A stretch of DNA of 24,257 nucleotides from the NCBI GenBank assembly GCA_043101635.1, contig JBICIE010000192.1, positions 1-24,257 of the forward strand, read 5' to 3'. Positions 14,461-21,502 of the stretch are shown piece after piece (positions within the stretch are counted from its first letter, which is position 1; every line of letters starts with the position of its first letter). Source of the stretch: CAYMJK01 sp043101635. Lineage in GTDB: Bacteria > Planctomycetota > Phycisphaerae > Phycisphaerales > UBA1924. The position numbers were made by a program, and so were the translations under genes. Under the pieces are notes generated by a model. That model searched no databases and had not been told where the DNA came from. It saw nothing but the letters and a program-made list of their open reading frames with translations.

Positions 14461-15962
14461 TCGGCCGACTCCACCGCGATCTCGAGATTGCCGAGCAACT
14501 GCCCCACCACCAGCATGGCGTCCAAGGCGCCGGTCGCCAGCGAACTGGTCGCCACGGCAATGTGGGCGGCGTCGAAGGCCCGCCCGTCCAGCGTCGCGTC
14601 CAGGTCGACCCAGCGCTGCTGGCCATCGATCTCCAGCAGCGCCTGCGTCCACATGTGATAGCCGAAGATCTGCTCCTCGCCTGCGAAGCGGTCGGCGTAG
14701 ATCAGGCCGCTGACCACGCGCGACGGGATGCCCTCGGCCCGCAGCAGCGCCGCCAGCAGCGTCGCGTGCTCGGTGCAGTCGCCCTCGCGGGCCCGGGCGA
14801 CCTCCGAGGCGCTGGCGAAGCCGACATCGAGTCCCTTGGCCCTGATGTGCTGGTGCACAAACCGGCGCATCGCCTCGGCCCGCGCCTCGGGCGAATTGCC
14901 GGCGCCGCCGGTCGCCCGGCGGGCGAGGCGCTGGATCAGTTCATCGCCCGAATCCAGCAGCGGCGTGGCGGCGAGATAGGCGGCCCGCTCGACATCGGGC
15001 GCCGGCTGCGACTTCAGCGCGTCGACCGTGATGCGCCCCTGCTGCGCCCCCAGCCGCTCGAACCGCTGGGCCCCCGCCGTCGGCAGATCCGGCAGCGGGC
15101 CCTGCGCGGTGCGCACCACGTAGCTTGCCTCGACGGTCCGGCGCGGCGCGCGGATCGGCTTGTCCGGCCTGACGAACACGCTGACGAGCATCTCCGGCGC
15201 GGGCGCCGGGCGGGTCGCGGTCGCTTCGTCGCTCAGGGCGATGCGCATGTCGAGGCCGCCGAGCTTGGTCTCGGTGATCACCGGCACGCCGCGTGCGTCG
15301 ATCATCTCGATGGTCAGAAGATCTTCGGCCACGCTCTGGCGCACGTTGCAGCGCCAGACCTCGTACTGGCGCTCGGCGCCGGGCGGGCCGGCGGTGACCG
15401 TGGTCTTCTCGATCAGATCGCGCGTGACGGTGATCGCCTGCGGCCCCAGCGTCGGATCCATGGTGCGCAGCGTGACCTTGTCCGCCCCGGCGCCCAGCCG
15501 CTGGATCAGGTACTCAGCCGCAGCGCCCGGCGGCAGCCAGCGGCCTTCGGGCAGCGCAACCTCCGACCGCTGCGGCTCCCCGGCGCCCTGGCGGCTGACC
15601 ACCTCGATGGTCTCGGCGTTGAAGGTGTACTCGGTCACGATCGGCGTCTGGCCGGTACGGTCCTCGGCCCGCATGCTGACCGGCTCCCCGGCGGCGGTCT
15701 CGACGAACTCGCTGAGGAAGGCAAGATCCGTGGTCGCCTGCCCGCGCCGCACGCTCATGCGCAGCTCCGAGCGGCTGGTGATCCGATCGCCATCGGTGGT
15801 CGTGGTCAGGCGCTGCCAGCCGGCCTTCTGGCCGGCCAGTTCGATGGTGAACCAGAGGTCGAGATCCTCGGCGAGGGCCCGCAGGGGGGCGAGGAGGAGC
15901 GCTGCCGCGGCGAGGGCGAGGATTGGGAATCGTGGCAGATGGCGTGCGATGGGTCGGTTCAT
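14457..15962 (-). CDS. Secreted transglutaminase-like protein
   Basis: 501 residues from the ATG at 15962, with GGAG six bases upstream. The upstream extension to 16058 has no ribosome-binding site. Residues 1 to ~32 form a signal peptide (RFPILALAAAALLLAPLRALA), so the protein is exported. The central part is a beta-rich domain of unknown role. Residues ~350-470 are a transglutaminase-like (TGc) domain with a papain-type triad: Cys in REGDCTEH (about 396), His in FGYHMWTQ (about 436) and Asp in RWVDLDATL (about 455). Such domains in bacteria act as peptidases, amidases or cross-linkers of envelope proteins; the substrate is unknown. Translation is probably coupled to nnrD through the GTGA overlap, although no functional link is obvious. 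Confidence 0.85.
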   Translation of the reverse strand: MNRPIARHLPRFPILALAAAALLLAPLRALAEDLDLWFTIELAGQKAGWQRLTTTTDGDRITSRSELRMSVRRGQATTDLAFLSEFVETAAGEPVSMRAEDRTGQTPIVTEYTFNAETIEVVSRQGAGEPQRSEVALPEGRWLPPGAAAEYLIQRLGAGADKVTLRTMDPTLGPQAITVTRDLIEKTTVTAGPPGAERQYEVWRCNVRQSVAEDLLTIEMIDARGVPVITETKLGGLDMRIALSDEATATRPAPAPEMLVSVFVRPDKPIRAPRRTVEASYVVRTAQGPLPDLPTAGAQRFERLGAQQGRITVDALKSQPAPDVERAAYLAATPLLDSGDELIQRLARRATGGAGNSPEARAEAMRRFVHQHIRAKGLDVGFASASEVARAREGDCTEHATLLAALLRAEGIPSRVVSGLIYADRFAGEEQIFGYHMWTQALLEIDGQQRWVDLDATLDGRAFDAAHIAVATSSLATGALDAMLVVGQLLGNLEIAVESAE

Positions 15963-16065
15963 CGGTCGCTCCGGGCGCCCGGAAGCGCCGCCGGGCCAGA
16001 GCAGTCTACCCGCGCCAGACGAGGCGGCGAGCCGGCCCACGGCCTCGCCGATGCTCAATCGTAAA

Positions 16066-16095
16066 GCCTGCTGGCCCGGCGTCGGGCCAGCAGGC
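16066..16095 (-). terminator. Strong hairpin terminator after the dockerin gene
   Basis: A perfect 13-bp stem, GCCTGCTGGCCCG with CGGGCCAGCAGGC around a 4-nt loop, lies 35 nt after the minus-strand stop at 16130. On the minus strand it is followed by TTTACGATT. This fits a rho-independent terminator for the gene ending at 16130. Confidence 0.7.
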
Positions 16096-16129
16096 GCTTG
16101 GGCAACGGCAGATTGCTTCGCTGAGCGCG

Positions 16130-17266
16130 CTACTTCGAGCGCTTGGCGTACTCGTCGTAGTACAGCGCAACATCGATCGCATCAAGCGTCTGATCGCGGT
16201 TCATGTCCGCCTGGCGCGAGCCCGCCAGGTGGTACTGGTTGAACAGGTACAGGTCCGTCTCGTCCACCAGGCCGTCACCGTTCATCTCGGCGTTGGTGCA
16301 GGTGATCTGGTTCTCGAATACCCACACATCGCGAGCGTCCGTCAGCGTCGAACTGTCCTCGGGGTCGAACACCAGGACGTGCATGGACCAGAGCCCACAA
16401 CTGATCGGATCCGCCTGCATGTCCGAGTAGTCCGCCCACGCGGCCGGGTCCGGCTCGTCGTAGGCGAGGTCCGGCCCCGGCTGAACCTGGTTGTCCGACG
16501 AAATCCCGGTGTACGAGCTGTTGAAGGCCGCCCGCCGGATCTCCGGATACGTCTCATCGTCGGAGAGGGTGTACTCCAGGTACGCGTCGCCCTGCGCCGT
16601 GACGCCGATGACGGGGAAGTAGGCGTCGGAGTCGCCGGAGCTGGGGATGCGCCCGATGCCGTTCGTCATGATGCTCGGCGACCATGTGCCGTCGAAGTTC
16701 GCAAGGTCCGGGTTGATGACGTACCACTGCACGATGTGCGGATTGGACCCGCTCGTGCTGTCGGACGCCTTGATGTGATGCGTCGCGAAGATCAGCGGGG
16801 TGTTCGAATCCGGCCACATGAGGACGGCTGACTCGAAGTAGTGGCGCGACGTCGCCGGCCCCCACCCGCCCGAGTCGGGCGTCGCTGGCGGATCGCCGAT
16901 ATTCGAGTTGTAGTAGTTGTAGCTGGTCCCGGGCAGATCGATGTCGGCGAAATTGTAGTCCCAGTCGGAAATCGAAGAATTGTAGTAGATGGCGCCAAGC
17001 CGGATGTGTGTCTGCTCAAGCGACGGTGGTGTTGGGTTGACGGTCGTGATGACGAACTGTGCATCTTCGAACTGATCGAACGGCTCCTGCACAGCACAGT
17101 GATAACTCGAAAAGTCTTCAATGCTCGCGTCACCAAGGTTGATGACAGTGATATCGCTGAAGGCGGGCCGATCGCCGTCCAGAATCGAGAGTTCGCCCTC
17201 GTCACCATGCGCCAGGGGAATGATGACGGCGTGATCTCGGATACACTCCCGGGATGCCGAATCCAT
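16130..17266 (-). CDS. 3' part of a frameshifted secreted protein with dockerin-like C-terminus
   Basis: 378 residues if started at ATG 17266, but this frame continues the protein encoded at 17202-17837. Good continuity is restored by dropping one base near 17237-17243, giving '...GIPGVYP' joined to 'DHAVIIPLAHGDEG'. The ATG at 17266 has no ribosome-binding site and its first ~10 residues are out-of-frame noise. The body is Asn/Ser/Tyr/Asp-rich and looks like a secreted beta-rich protein of unknown function. The C-terminus (about 330-378) holds two calcium-loop repeats, MNGDGLVDETDLYLF and MNRDQTLDAIDVALY, of the classic type I dockerin kind, ending YAKRSK. It therefore differs from the GC-type dockerins nearby. 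Either the gene is broken or the base is an assembly error. Confidence 0.7.
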   Translation of the reverse strand: MDSASRECIRDHAVIIPLAHGDEGELSILDGDRPAFSDITVINLGDASIEDFSSYHCAVQEPFDQFEDAQFVITTVNPTPPSLEQTHIRLGAIYYNSSISDWDYNFADIDLPGTSYNYYNSNIGDPPATPDSGGWGPATSRHYFESAVLMWPDSNTPLIFATHHIKASDSTSGSNPHIVQWYVINPDLANFDGTWSPSIMTNGIGRIPSSGDSDAYFPVIGVTAQGDAYLEYTLSDDETYPEIRRAAFNSSYTGISSDNQVQPGPDLAYDEPDPAAWADYSDMQADPISCGLWSMHVLVFDPEDSSTLTDARDVWVFENQITCTNAEMNGDGLVDETDLYLFNQYHLAGSRQADMNRDQTLDAIDVALYYDEYAKRSK

Positions 17267-17837
17267 CGTGCGTCTGGCCGACGATATAGCACGCCTGGTG
17301 ATCGATGCTCATGAAGCAGTGGTCGATGTCGATTGCGCCGCTCGGCCCAGCTTGGATCGCCTCGCCGCCGTTGCCGGCGCTCATTCCGACGCCCGTGTAG
17401 AACCACCAGGCGCTCGAGTCGAGGGACTCGGGATCCGCGGTCTTCGAGACCGCTACATGGATGGGCCTCGCCATGGCTGCGCCGGTCGTCGTCTCTTCGC
17501 TGTACATGATCCACAGACGATCGTTGACAACATCGTACTCAGCGCGCGGATCGAAGACGTAGCTGAAGCTATCCACCTGGACAAAGGGGAAGTTCATCGA
17601 GTCATCCGCGTCGAACTGCTCGATCAACGTTCCGTCGCGCTCGTACAGACCCAGCGTCATGTTGCTGGACACCACGAAGACGTCCGCGCTGACGGCGACG
17701 CCGCAGTCCACGTTCCGCGCCCCGTGCGTGTCGTCGTTATCCGGGCTGAACACGATGTCGTGTACCTGTGCCAGCGCGGGCGATCCAGCGATCGCGCACC
17801 CACAGCCCACCGCCAGAAGAAGACTTCCCGCATTCAT
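17202..17837 (-). CDS. 5' part of the frameshifted secreted protein
   Basis: Starts at ATG 17837 with AGGAG seven bases upstream; a longer frame to 17870 lacks such a site. Residues 1 to ~23 (MNAGSLLLAVGCGCAIAGSPALA) form a signal peptide. The mature part contains 'DVFVVSSNMTLGLYERDG', 'VFDPRAEYDVVNDRLWIMYSEE' and 'IDHCFMSIDHQACYIVGQTHDGFGIPGVYP', reminiscent of secreted beta-propeller proteins that describe an observed state. After 'GVYP' the frame runs into an unrelated Arg/His-rich tail and stops at 17202. The overlapping downstream frame carries the rest. Fused, the two would give about 570 residues with a C-terminal dockerin-like domain. Confidence 0.72.
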   Translation of the reverse strand: MNAGSLLLAVGCGCAIAGSPALAQVHDIVFSPDNDDTHGARNVDCGVAVSADVFVVSSNMTLGLYERDGTLIEQFDADDSMNFPFVQVDSFSYVFDPRAEYDVVNDRLWIMYSEETTTGAAMARPIHVAVSKTADPESLDSSAWWFYTGVGMSAGNGGEAIQAGPSGAIDIDHCFMSIDHQACYIVGQTHDGFGIPGVYPRSRRHHSPGAW

Positions 17838-17941
17838 CACGATCTCCTGATGTCGAGGCTTCCGCCTCATCCGCGAAGCATTCCCCCCGCCCGAGCACGA
17901 ATGAGGCGGGACCTTGCCCAGTCTACCAGATTCTCAGCTTA

Positions 17942-17975
17942 TTGAGTTGCGGTGACCGCAAAAATGTGAGACAAT
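17942..17975 (+). promoter_or_regulatory. Candidate promoter with overlapping palindromic operator
   Basis: In the divergent gap upstream of 18005 lies TTGCGGTGACCGCAA (17947-17961), a perfect 7-bp inverted repeat around one base. Its first half, TTGCGG, can serve as a -35 box, spaced 17 nt from GACAAT (17970-17975) as a -10 box. A regulator bound to the palindrome would block the promoter. No second copy was noticed in the window. Confidence 0.45.
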
Positions 17976-18004
17976 ATCGGCGCCGAGAAGGGAGAATGCC
18001 ATAA

Positions 18005-19339
18005 ATGTGGATCCTGACCGCGGTTAGCGCGATGCTCTGGAGTCTATCCCCGGCCCATGCCTGCCCGCCGCAGCGGTTGGAGCCGCCGACGCCGTGGTAC
18101 ATCGCCAGCTACGGGCGCTCCGTAGTAGTTGCTGACGGATGGCTGTTTGTTGGGGACTCGGGCGATGCCACACTCTGTCCGCTCGCGCAGAACTGCGGGA
18201 ATGGGGCCGCACACGTCTATCGCCTTGAAGGCGCGGCCACCGCGTGGTCCCATACTCAGACCCTGTTCGCGTCGGACATTGACGAGTACTACAACTTCGG
18301 CCGTTCGATGGCCGAGGATGGCGGTCGTCTGATCGTCGGAGCGTCCGGAAGTGATCTTGGCGGCCCAGAGGCTGGAGCTGCCTACGTATTCCAACTCCGT
18401 AACGAGCAGTGGACTGAGGTTGGGCGAATCGCGCCGGTGGAACCCGCGTCGCGAGGGGGATTCGCGTTGCGCGTCGCGATATGCGATGGCACTGCTGTTA
18501 TCGGTCAGCCGAAGTACAGCGCGTGCTGGATCTACGAGGAGACTGCGCCCGACTGGACCTTCAGACAGAAGCTTCCGGACCCGTCGGGGCGGGGCTCCGA
18601 GTTCGGCGCCGCGCTGGCGATGACCGACGAGTGGATCTTCGTCGGCGCCCCCGAGGACGAGGAGTTCGCCTTCTTCGGTGGCGCCGTGCACGTGTACCGG
18701 CGCGAGCCCGGCGGTATGGCGACGCGGACGCAGAAGCTGGTCGCCCCCGATGTGCTGGACGGCCCCCTCTTTGGCTACGCGCTGAGCGCCACCGACGACA
18801 CGCTCGCCGTGGGCGCGCCGCTGACGGAGGCCGCCAAGGGCGCCGTCCACCTCTTCAAGCTCGACGGCGCGATGTGGGCGCCCGCCGGTTCGCTGGCTGA
18901 GGACGGAACGTTCCGGCTGGGCGAGTCGGTGTCCATGAGTGGGGACACGCTCGTCAGCGGCGCCCGCGGCGCTCTGCACGTTTACCGGCCCGATGGTTCC
19001 GGCGCGTGGACGCCTGCCGGGCGCCTGACGCCGGACCCGTTCACCGGCGCCTTTGGCTTCGCCGCCGCGGTCGCAACCGACGGCAGGTGGGTCGTCACCG
19101 GCGCGATGGACGAGACAGTCGGCGGCGTCGAGAGTTCCGGCGCGGCCTACGTGTTCGACCTCGAATGCTCGGCCTGCCGCGTCGATCTCGATGGCGATGG
19201 CGCGCTGACCCTCTTCGACTTTCTCAGGTTCTTCAACCTCTTCGCCGCCGGCGACCTCGCCGCGGATTTCGATGGCGATGGGGCGCTCACGCTGTTCGAC
19301 TTCCTCGCCTTCCAGGATGAGTTCGCGGCAGGCTGCTGA
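18005..19339 (+). CDS. Secreted FG-GAP/beta-propeller-like protein with GC-type dockerin, paralogue of 1902-3224
   Basis: 444 residues. ATG at 18005 with AAGGGAG at 17988-17994, ten bases upstream. Signal peptide of about 18 residues with cleavage after AHA, giving the mature start CPPQRLEPPTPWY, nearly the same as its paralogue. Repeated 'FG.ALAMTDEWIFVGAPEDEEFAFFGGAVHVYRR' type units run through the protein and indicate an FG-GAP beta-propeller. From about residue 390, CRVDLDGDGALTLFDF and ADFDGDGALTLFDF form the two calcium loops of a GC-type dockerin, ending in Gly-Cys. The dockerin DNA is about 96% identical to that of the first gene, while the neighbouring sequence has many synonymous differences. 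Probably cell-surface or extracellular. Ligand unknown. Confidence 0.8.
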   Translation: MWILTAVSAMLWSLSPAHACPPQRLEPPTPWYIASYGRSVVVADGWLFVGDSGDATLCPLAQNCGNGAAHVYRLEGAATAWSHTQTLFASDIDEYYNFGRSMAEDGGRLIVGASGSDLGGPEAGAAYVFQLRNEQWTEVGRIAPVEPASRGGFALRVAICDGTAVIGQPKYSACWIYEETAPDWTFRQKLPDPSGRGSEFGAALAMTDEWIFVGAPEDEEFAFFGGAVHVYRREPGGMATRTQKLVAPDVLDGPLFGYALSATDDTLAVGAPLTEAAKGAVHLFKLDGAMWAPAGSLAEDGTFRLGESVSMSGDTLVSGARGALHVYRPDGSGAWTPAGRLTPDPFTGAFGFAAAVATDGRWVVTGAMDETVGGVESSGAAYVFDLECSACRVDLDGDGALTLFDFLRFFNLFAAGDLAADFDGDGALTLFDFLAFQDEFAAGC

Positions 19340-19345
19340 GGGGGA

Positions 19346-19382
19346 GAGCGATTGAGCGAATAGCGAAGAGCGAGTGAGGGAG
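19346..19382 (+). repeat. GAGCGA-rich intergenic repeat, copy 1
   Basis: Short, imperfect direct repeats of GAGCGA(A/G)T followed by GAGTGAGGGAG. The same arrangement recurs at 22949-22987, including the terminal GCGAGTGAGGGAG. It lies seven bases after a stop codon. Function unknown; it resembles a small dispersed repeat. Confidence 0.55.
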
Positions 19383-19387
19383 CAGGA

Positions 19388-19413
19388 CCCGCCGCGGAGC
19401 GGCGGGCCACCCC
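19388..19413. repeat. REP-like hairpin, CCCGCCGC/GCGGCGGG with GCCACCC flank
   Basis: A perfect 8-bp stem (19388-19395 with 19399-19406) around loop GGA is followed by CCACCC. Apart from the loop it is the same element as at 20288-20312, flank included. Read on the minus strand it is a GGGTGGC head followed by the hairpin, comparable to the GTGG/GTAG head tetranucleotide of REP elements. Confidence 0.65.
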
Positions 19414-19417
19414 CGAT

Positions 19418-19466
19418 CCACTCTGCGCTCCTCTGCTTGCTCTGCGGGCTCAGCGTTCCTGCCTTC
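19418..19466 (-). repeat. Dispersed GCAGAG-type intergenic repeat, copy 2
   Basis: Reverse-oriented copy of the repeat at 1368-1425; its 24-nt core (19440-19463) matches at 22 of 24 positions. It runs up to four bases before the start codon at 19470, which leaves no room for a ribosome-binding site. Confidence 0.6.
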
Positions 19467-19469
19467 CTG

Positions 19470-20276
19470 ATGACAGCGCCCGTACCGTTCGGCGTGATCG
19501 ACACCCACTGCCACCTCACCTTCCCGCAGCTCCGCGCTGACATCCCCGGCATCCTCGCCCGCGCGGCAGAGCACGGGATCACCGGCGCCATCACCATCAG
19601 CACCACGACGCGGGATGCCCCCGAGGCCCGCGCCATCGCCGAGAGCTACAACAACATCTGGTGCTCCGCCGGCATCCACCCCCTGCACGCCGATGAGGGC
19701 CCCCACGACTGGAACGTCCTGCGCGAGGTCGCCAGATCGCCCCGCTGCGTCGCCTGGGGCGAACTCGGCCTCGACAACCACTACGACGAGCCGGCCCGCG
19801 CCATCCAGGATCGCATCCTGCGCGATCAGCTCGCCTTCATCAAGGGCTGCCGCCAGCGCGATGGGATCGACCTGCCCGTCATCCTCCACTGCCGCAAGGC
19901 CTTCGCCGATCTCATCCCCGTTCTGCGCGACAGCGGGCTGGATCCGGCCCGCTTCGTCTTTCACTGCTTCACCGGCGGGCCCGATGACATGCGCCTGCTG
20001 CTGGACTTCGGCGCCATGGTCAGCTTCACCGGCGTGCTGACCTATCGCAACGCCCCGGAGGTGCGCGAGGCGGCGAAGCTGGCGCCGGCCGACCGCATCA
20101 TGGTCGAGACGGACGCCCCGTTCCTGAGCCCCGAGCCCAGGCGCGGCGTGCGCCCGTGCGAGCCGTGGATGACATCGCTGACTGCCCGCCGGCTGGCGGA
20201 GGTGCGCGGGGAGGACTGGGACGGATTCTGCGCGCAGGTGGAGGAGAACACGCGCCGGTTCTTTGGCGTCGGGTAG
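19470..20276 (+). CDS. TatD-family metal-dependent hydrolase
   Basis: 268 residues from ATG 19470; an upstream-extended frame runs through repeat sequence and is unlikely to be coding. TIM-barrel amidohydrolase-like fold with the family's metal ligands: DTHCHL (Asp11, His13, His15), GELGLD (Glu98), ILHCRKA (His140), VFHCFTGG (His165) and VETDAPFLSPEPRRG (Asp215). TatD-family proteins are 3'-5' DNA exonucleases or deoxyribonucleases involved in DNA repair, and some act on D-aminoacyl-tRNA. No Shine-Dalgarno sequence precedes the ATG, and the dispersed repeat abuts it. GTG at 19494, just before IDTHCHL, is an alternative but would trim the conserved N-terminus. Confidence 0.9.
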   Translation: MTAPVPFGVIDTHCHLTFPQLRADIPGILARAAEHGITGAITISTTTRDAPEARAIAESYNNIWCSAGIHPLHADEGPHDWNVLREVARSPRCVAWGELGLDNHYDEPARAIQDRILRDQLAFIKGCRQRDGIDLPVILHCRKAFADLIPVLRDSGLDPARFVFHCFTGGPDDMRLLLDFGAMVSFTGVLTYRNAPEVREAAKLAPADRIMVETDAPFLSPEPRRGVRPCEPWMTSLTARRLAEVRGEDWDGFCAQVEENTRRFFGVG

Positions 20277-20287
20277 GCTGTAAGGAA

Positions 20288-20312
20288 CCCGCCGCCCAGC
20301 GGCGGGCCACCC
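20288..20312. repeat. REP-like hairpin, second copy
   Basis: CCCGCCGC (20288-20295) and GCGGCGGG (20299-20306) around loop CCA, then CCACCC. It is identical to the copy at 19388 apart from the 3-nt loop. It sits between the convergent TatD and MsrBA genes and may also terminate transcription. Confidence 0.65.
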
Positions 20313-20317
20313 ATGAA

Positions 20318-21406
20318 TCAGAAGTCCGGCAGGGGGCAGGAGCCGCCGTGCTTCTCGTGGTAGTCCTGGTGGTACTCCTCAGCCGGCCAGAACTTGCCGG
20401 CCTCGCTGACCAGTTGCACCTGCGTCACGATCGGCTTGCCCTTGAACTTCGGCGCCTGCTGAAGCTCCTCGATGTAGGCCTTCGCCGCGGCGTACTGCTC
20501 ATCATCGGCGGCGAAGATGGCGGAGCGATACTGCGTGCCGACATCCGGCCCCTGGCGGTTCAGCGTCGTTGGGTTGTGCAGCTTGAAGAACCACTCCAGC
20601 AGCGTCTGGTAGCTGACGCGGCCCGGGTCGTAGGTGACCTCGACCGTCTCGGCGTGACCGGTTGTGCCGGAGCAGACCTCGCGGTAGCCGGGCTCGTCGA
20701 CCGAGCCGCCCTGATAGCCGCTGACCGCGTTGATCACGCCGGGGATCTGCTGGAAGCGGTCCTCGACGCCCCAGAAGCACCCGCCGGCGAAGTAGGCGGT
20801 CTTGGTTTCAACCGGGCGGGCGCCCGCCGGCGGCTCATCGCCCTTGGCCAGGAACGTCAGCGAGGCCGAGTTCAGGCAGAAGCGCAGTCCGGTCGGCGTG
20901 CTCGGGGCGTCATCGAAGACATGCCCGAGGTGCCCGCCGCAGCGGTTGCAGACGATCTCGACGCGGGTCATGCCGTAGCTGCTGTCCTTGCGCAGGCCGA
21001 CATGCTCGCGATCGACCGGCGCGTAGAAGCTGGGCCAGCCGGTGCCGCTCTTGAACTTGGTTTCCGAACTGAACAGGGGAAGCTGGCACAGCCGGCAGAG
21101 GTACTGGCCCTCCTGCTTGTTGTCCAGCAGGTTGCCGCAGAACGCCGGCTCGGTGCCCTGGCGGAGGATGATGTCGCGCTCCTCCTCGGTCAGGTCCTTG
21201 GCCAGTTCGTCGATGCGCTCCTGGCTCAGGGGCGTGATGTCGTAGCCGCTGCGGGAATAGACGGGCCCGTCAGTGGCGGTCTGCTGCGTGGTCTTGGCGA
21301 TGTGGTCGGCCACGGGGCTGTTCTCCGGCTGGGTCTGACCAAGGATGGCGGCGCCGGCGACGAAGGCGGCCAGGGCAGGCACGGCAAGGGCGATGAGACG
21401 TCGCAT
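20318..21406 (-). CDS. msrBA: Exported MsrB-MsrA fusion, peptide methionine sulfoxide reductase
   Basis: 362 residues, ATG at 21406 with GAGGAGG five bases upstream. Residues 1 to ~23 form a signal peptide, so it acts outside the cytoplasm. MsrB domain, about 50-188: zinc cysteines C104/C107 (CRLC) and C153/C156 (CNRC), catalytic Cys177 in RFCLNSASL, and Cys90 in AFCGN as a candidate resolving cysteine. MsrA domain, about 200-360: catalytic Cys210 in AGGCFWGVE, GYQGG and GHAETVEVTYDP. MsrB reduces the R and MsrA the S epimer of methionine sulfoxide. The order B-then-A is the reverse of the common A-B fusion. It probably receives electrons from a membrane or periplasmic thioredoxin-like protein; one is encoded at 23482-24042. 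Confidence 0.94.
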   Translation of the reverse strand: MRRLIALAVPALAAFVAGAAILGQTQPENSPVADHIAKTTQQTATDGPVYSRSGYDITPLSQERIDELAKDLTEEERDIILRQGTEPAFCGNLLDNKQEGQYLCRLCQLPLFSSETKFKSGTGWPSFYAPVDREHVGLRKDSSYGMTRVEIVCNRCGGHLGHVFDDAPSTPTGLRFCLNSASLTFLAKGDEPPAGARPVETKTAYFAGGCFWGVEDRFQQIPGVINAVSGYQGGSVDEPGYREVCSGTTGHAETVEVTYDPGRVSYQTLLEWFFKLHNPTTLNRQGPDVGTQYRSAIFAADDEQYAAAKAYIEELQQAPKFKGKPIVTQVQLVSEAGKFWPAEEYHQDYHEKHGGSCPLPDF

Positions 21407-21502
21407 GGATCCTCCTCGTGAGACTCTACCCGGTTTCGACGCGATGACGGATCCGGATGAGGCTCTGCCGTGCGAACCGGGCCCGGCGGGGGCCTATTCC
21501 GG

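Noticed and set aside
14454..16064. 536-codon plus-strand frame opposite the transglutaminase-like gene
   Set aside because: GC-rich antisense shadow; the minus strand has a signal peptide, a ribosome-binding site and a catalytic triad.
17237..17243. Programmed +1 frameshift in the dockerin-type gene
   Set aside because: No RF2-like shift site, rare-codon or stop-codon context, or downstream stimulatory structure was evident. A mutation or assembly error is simpler.
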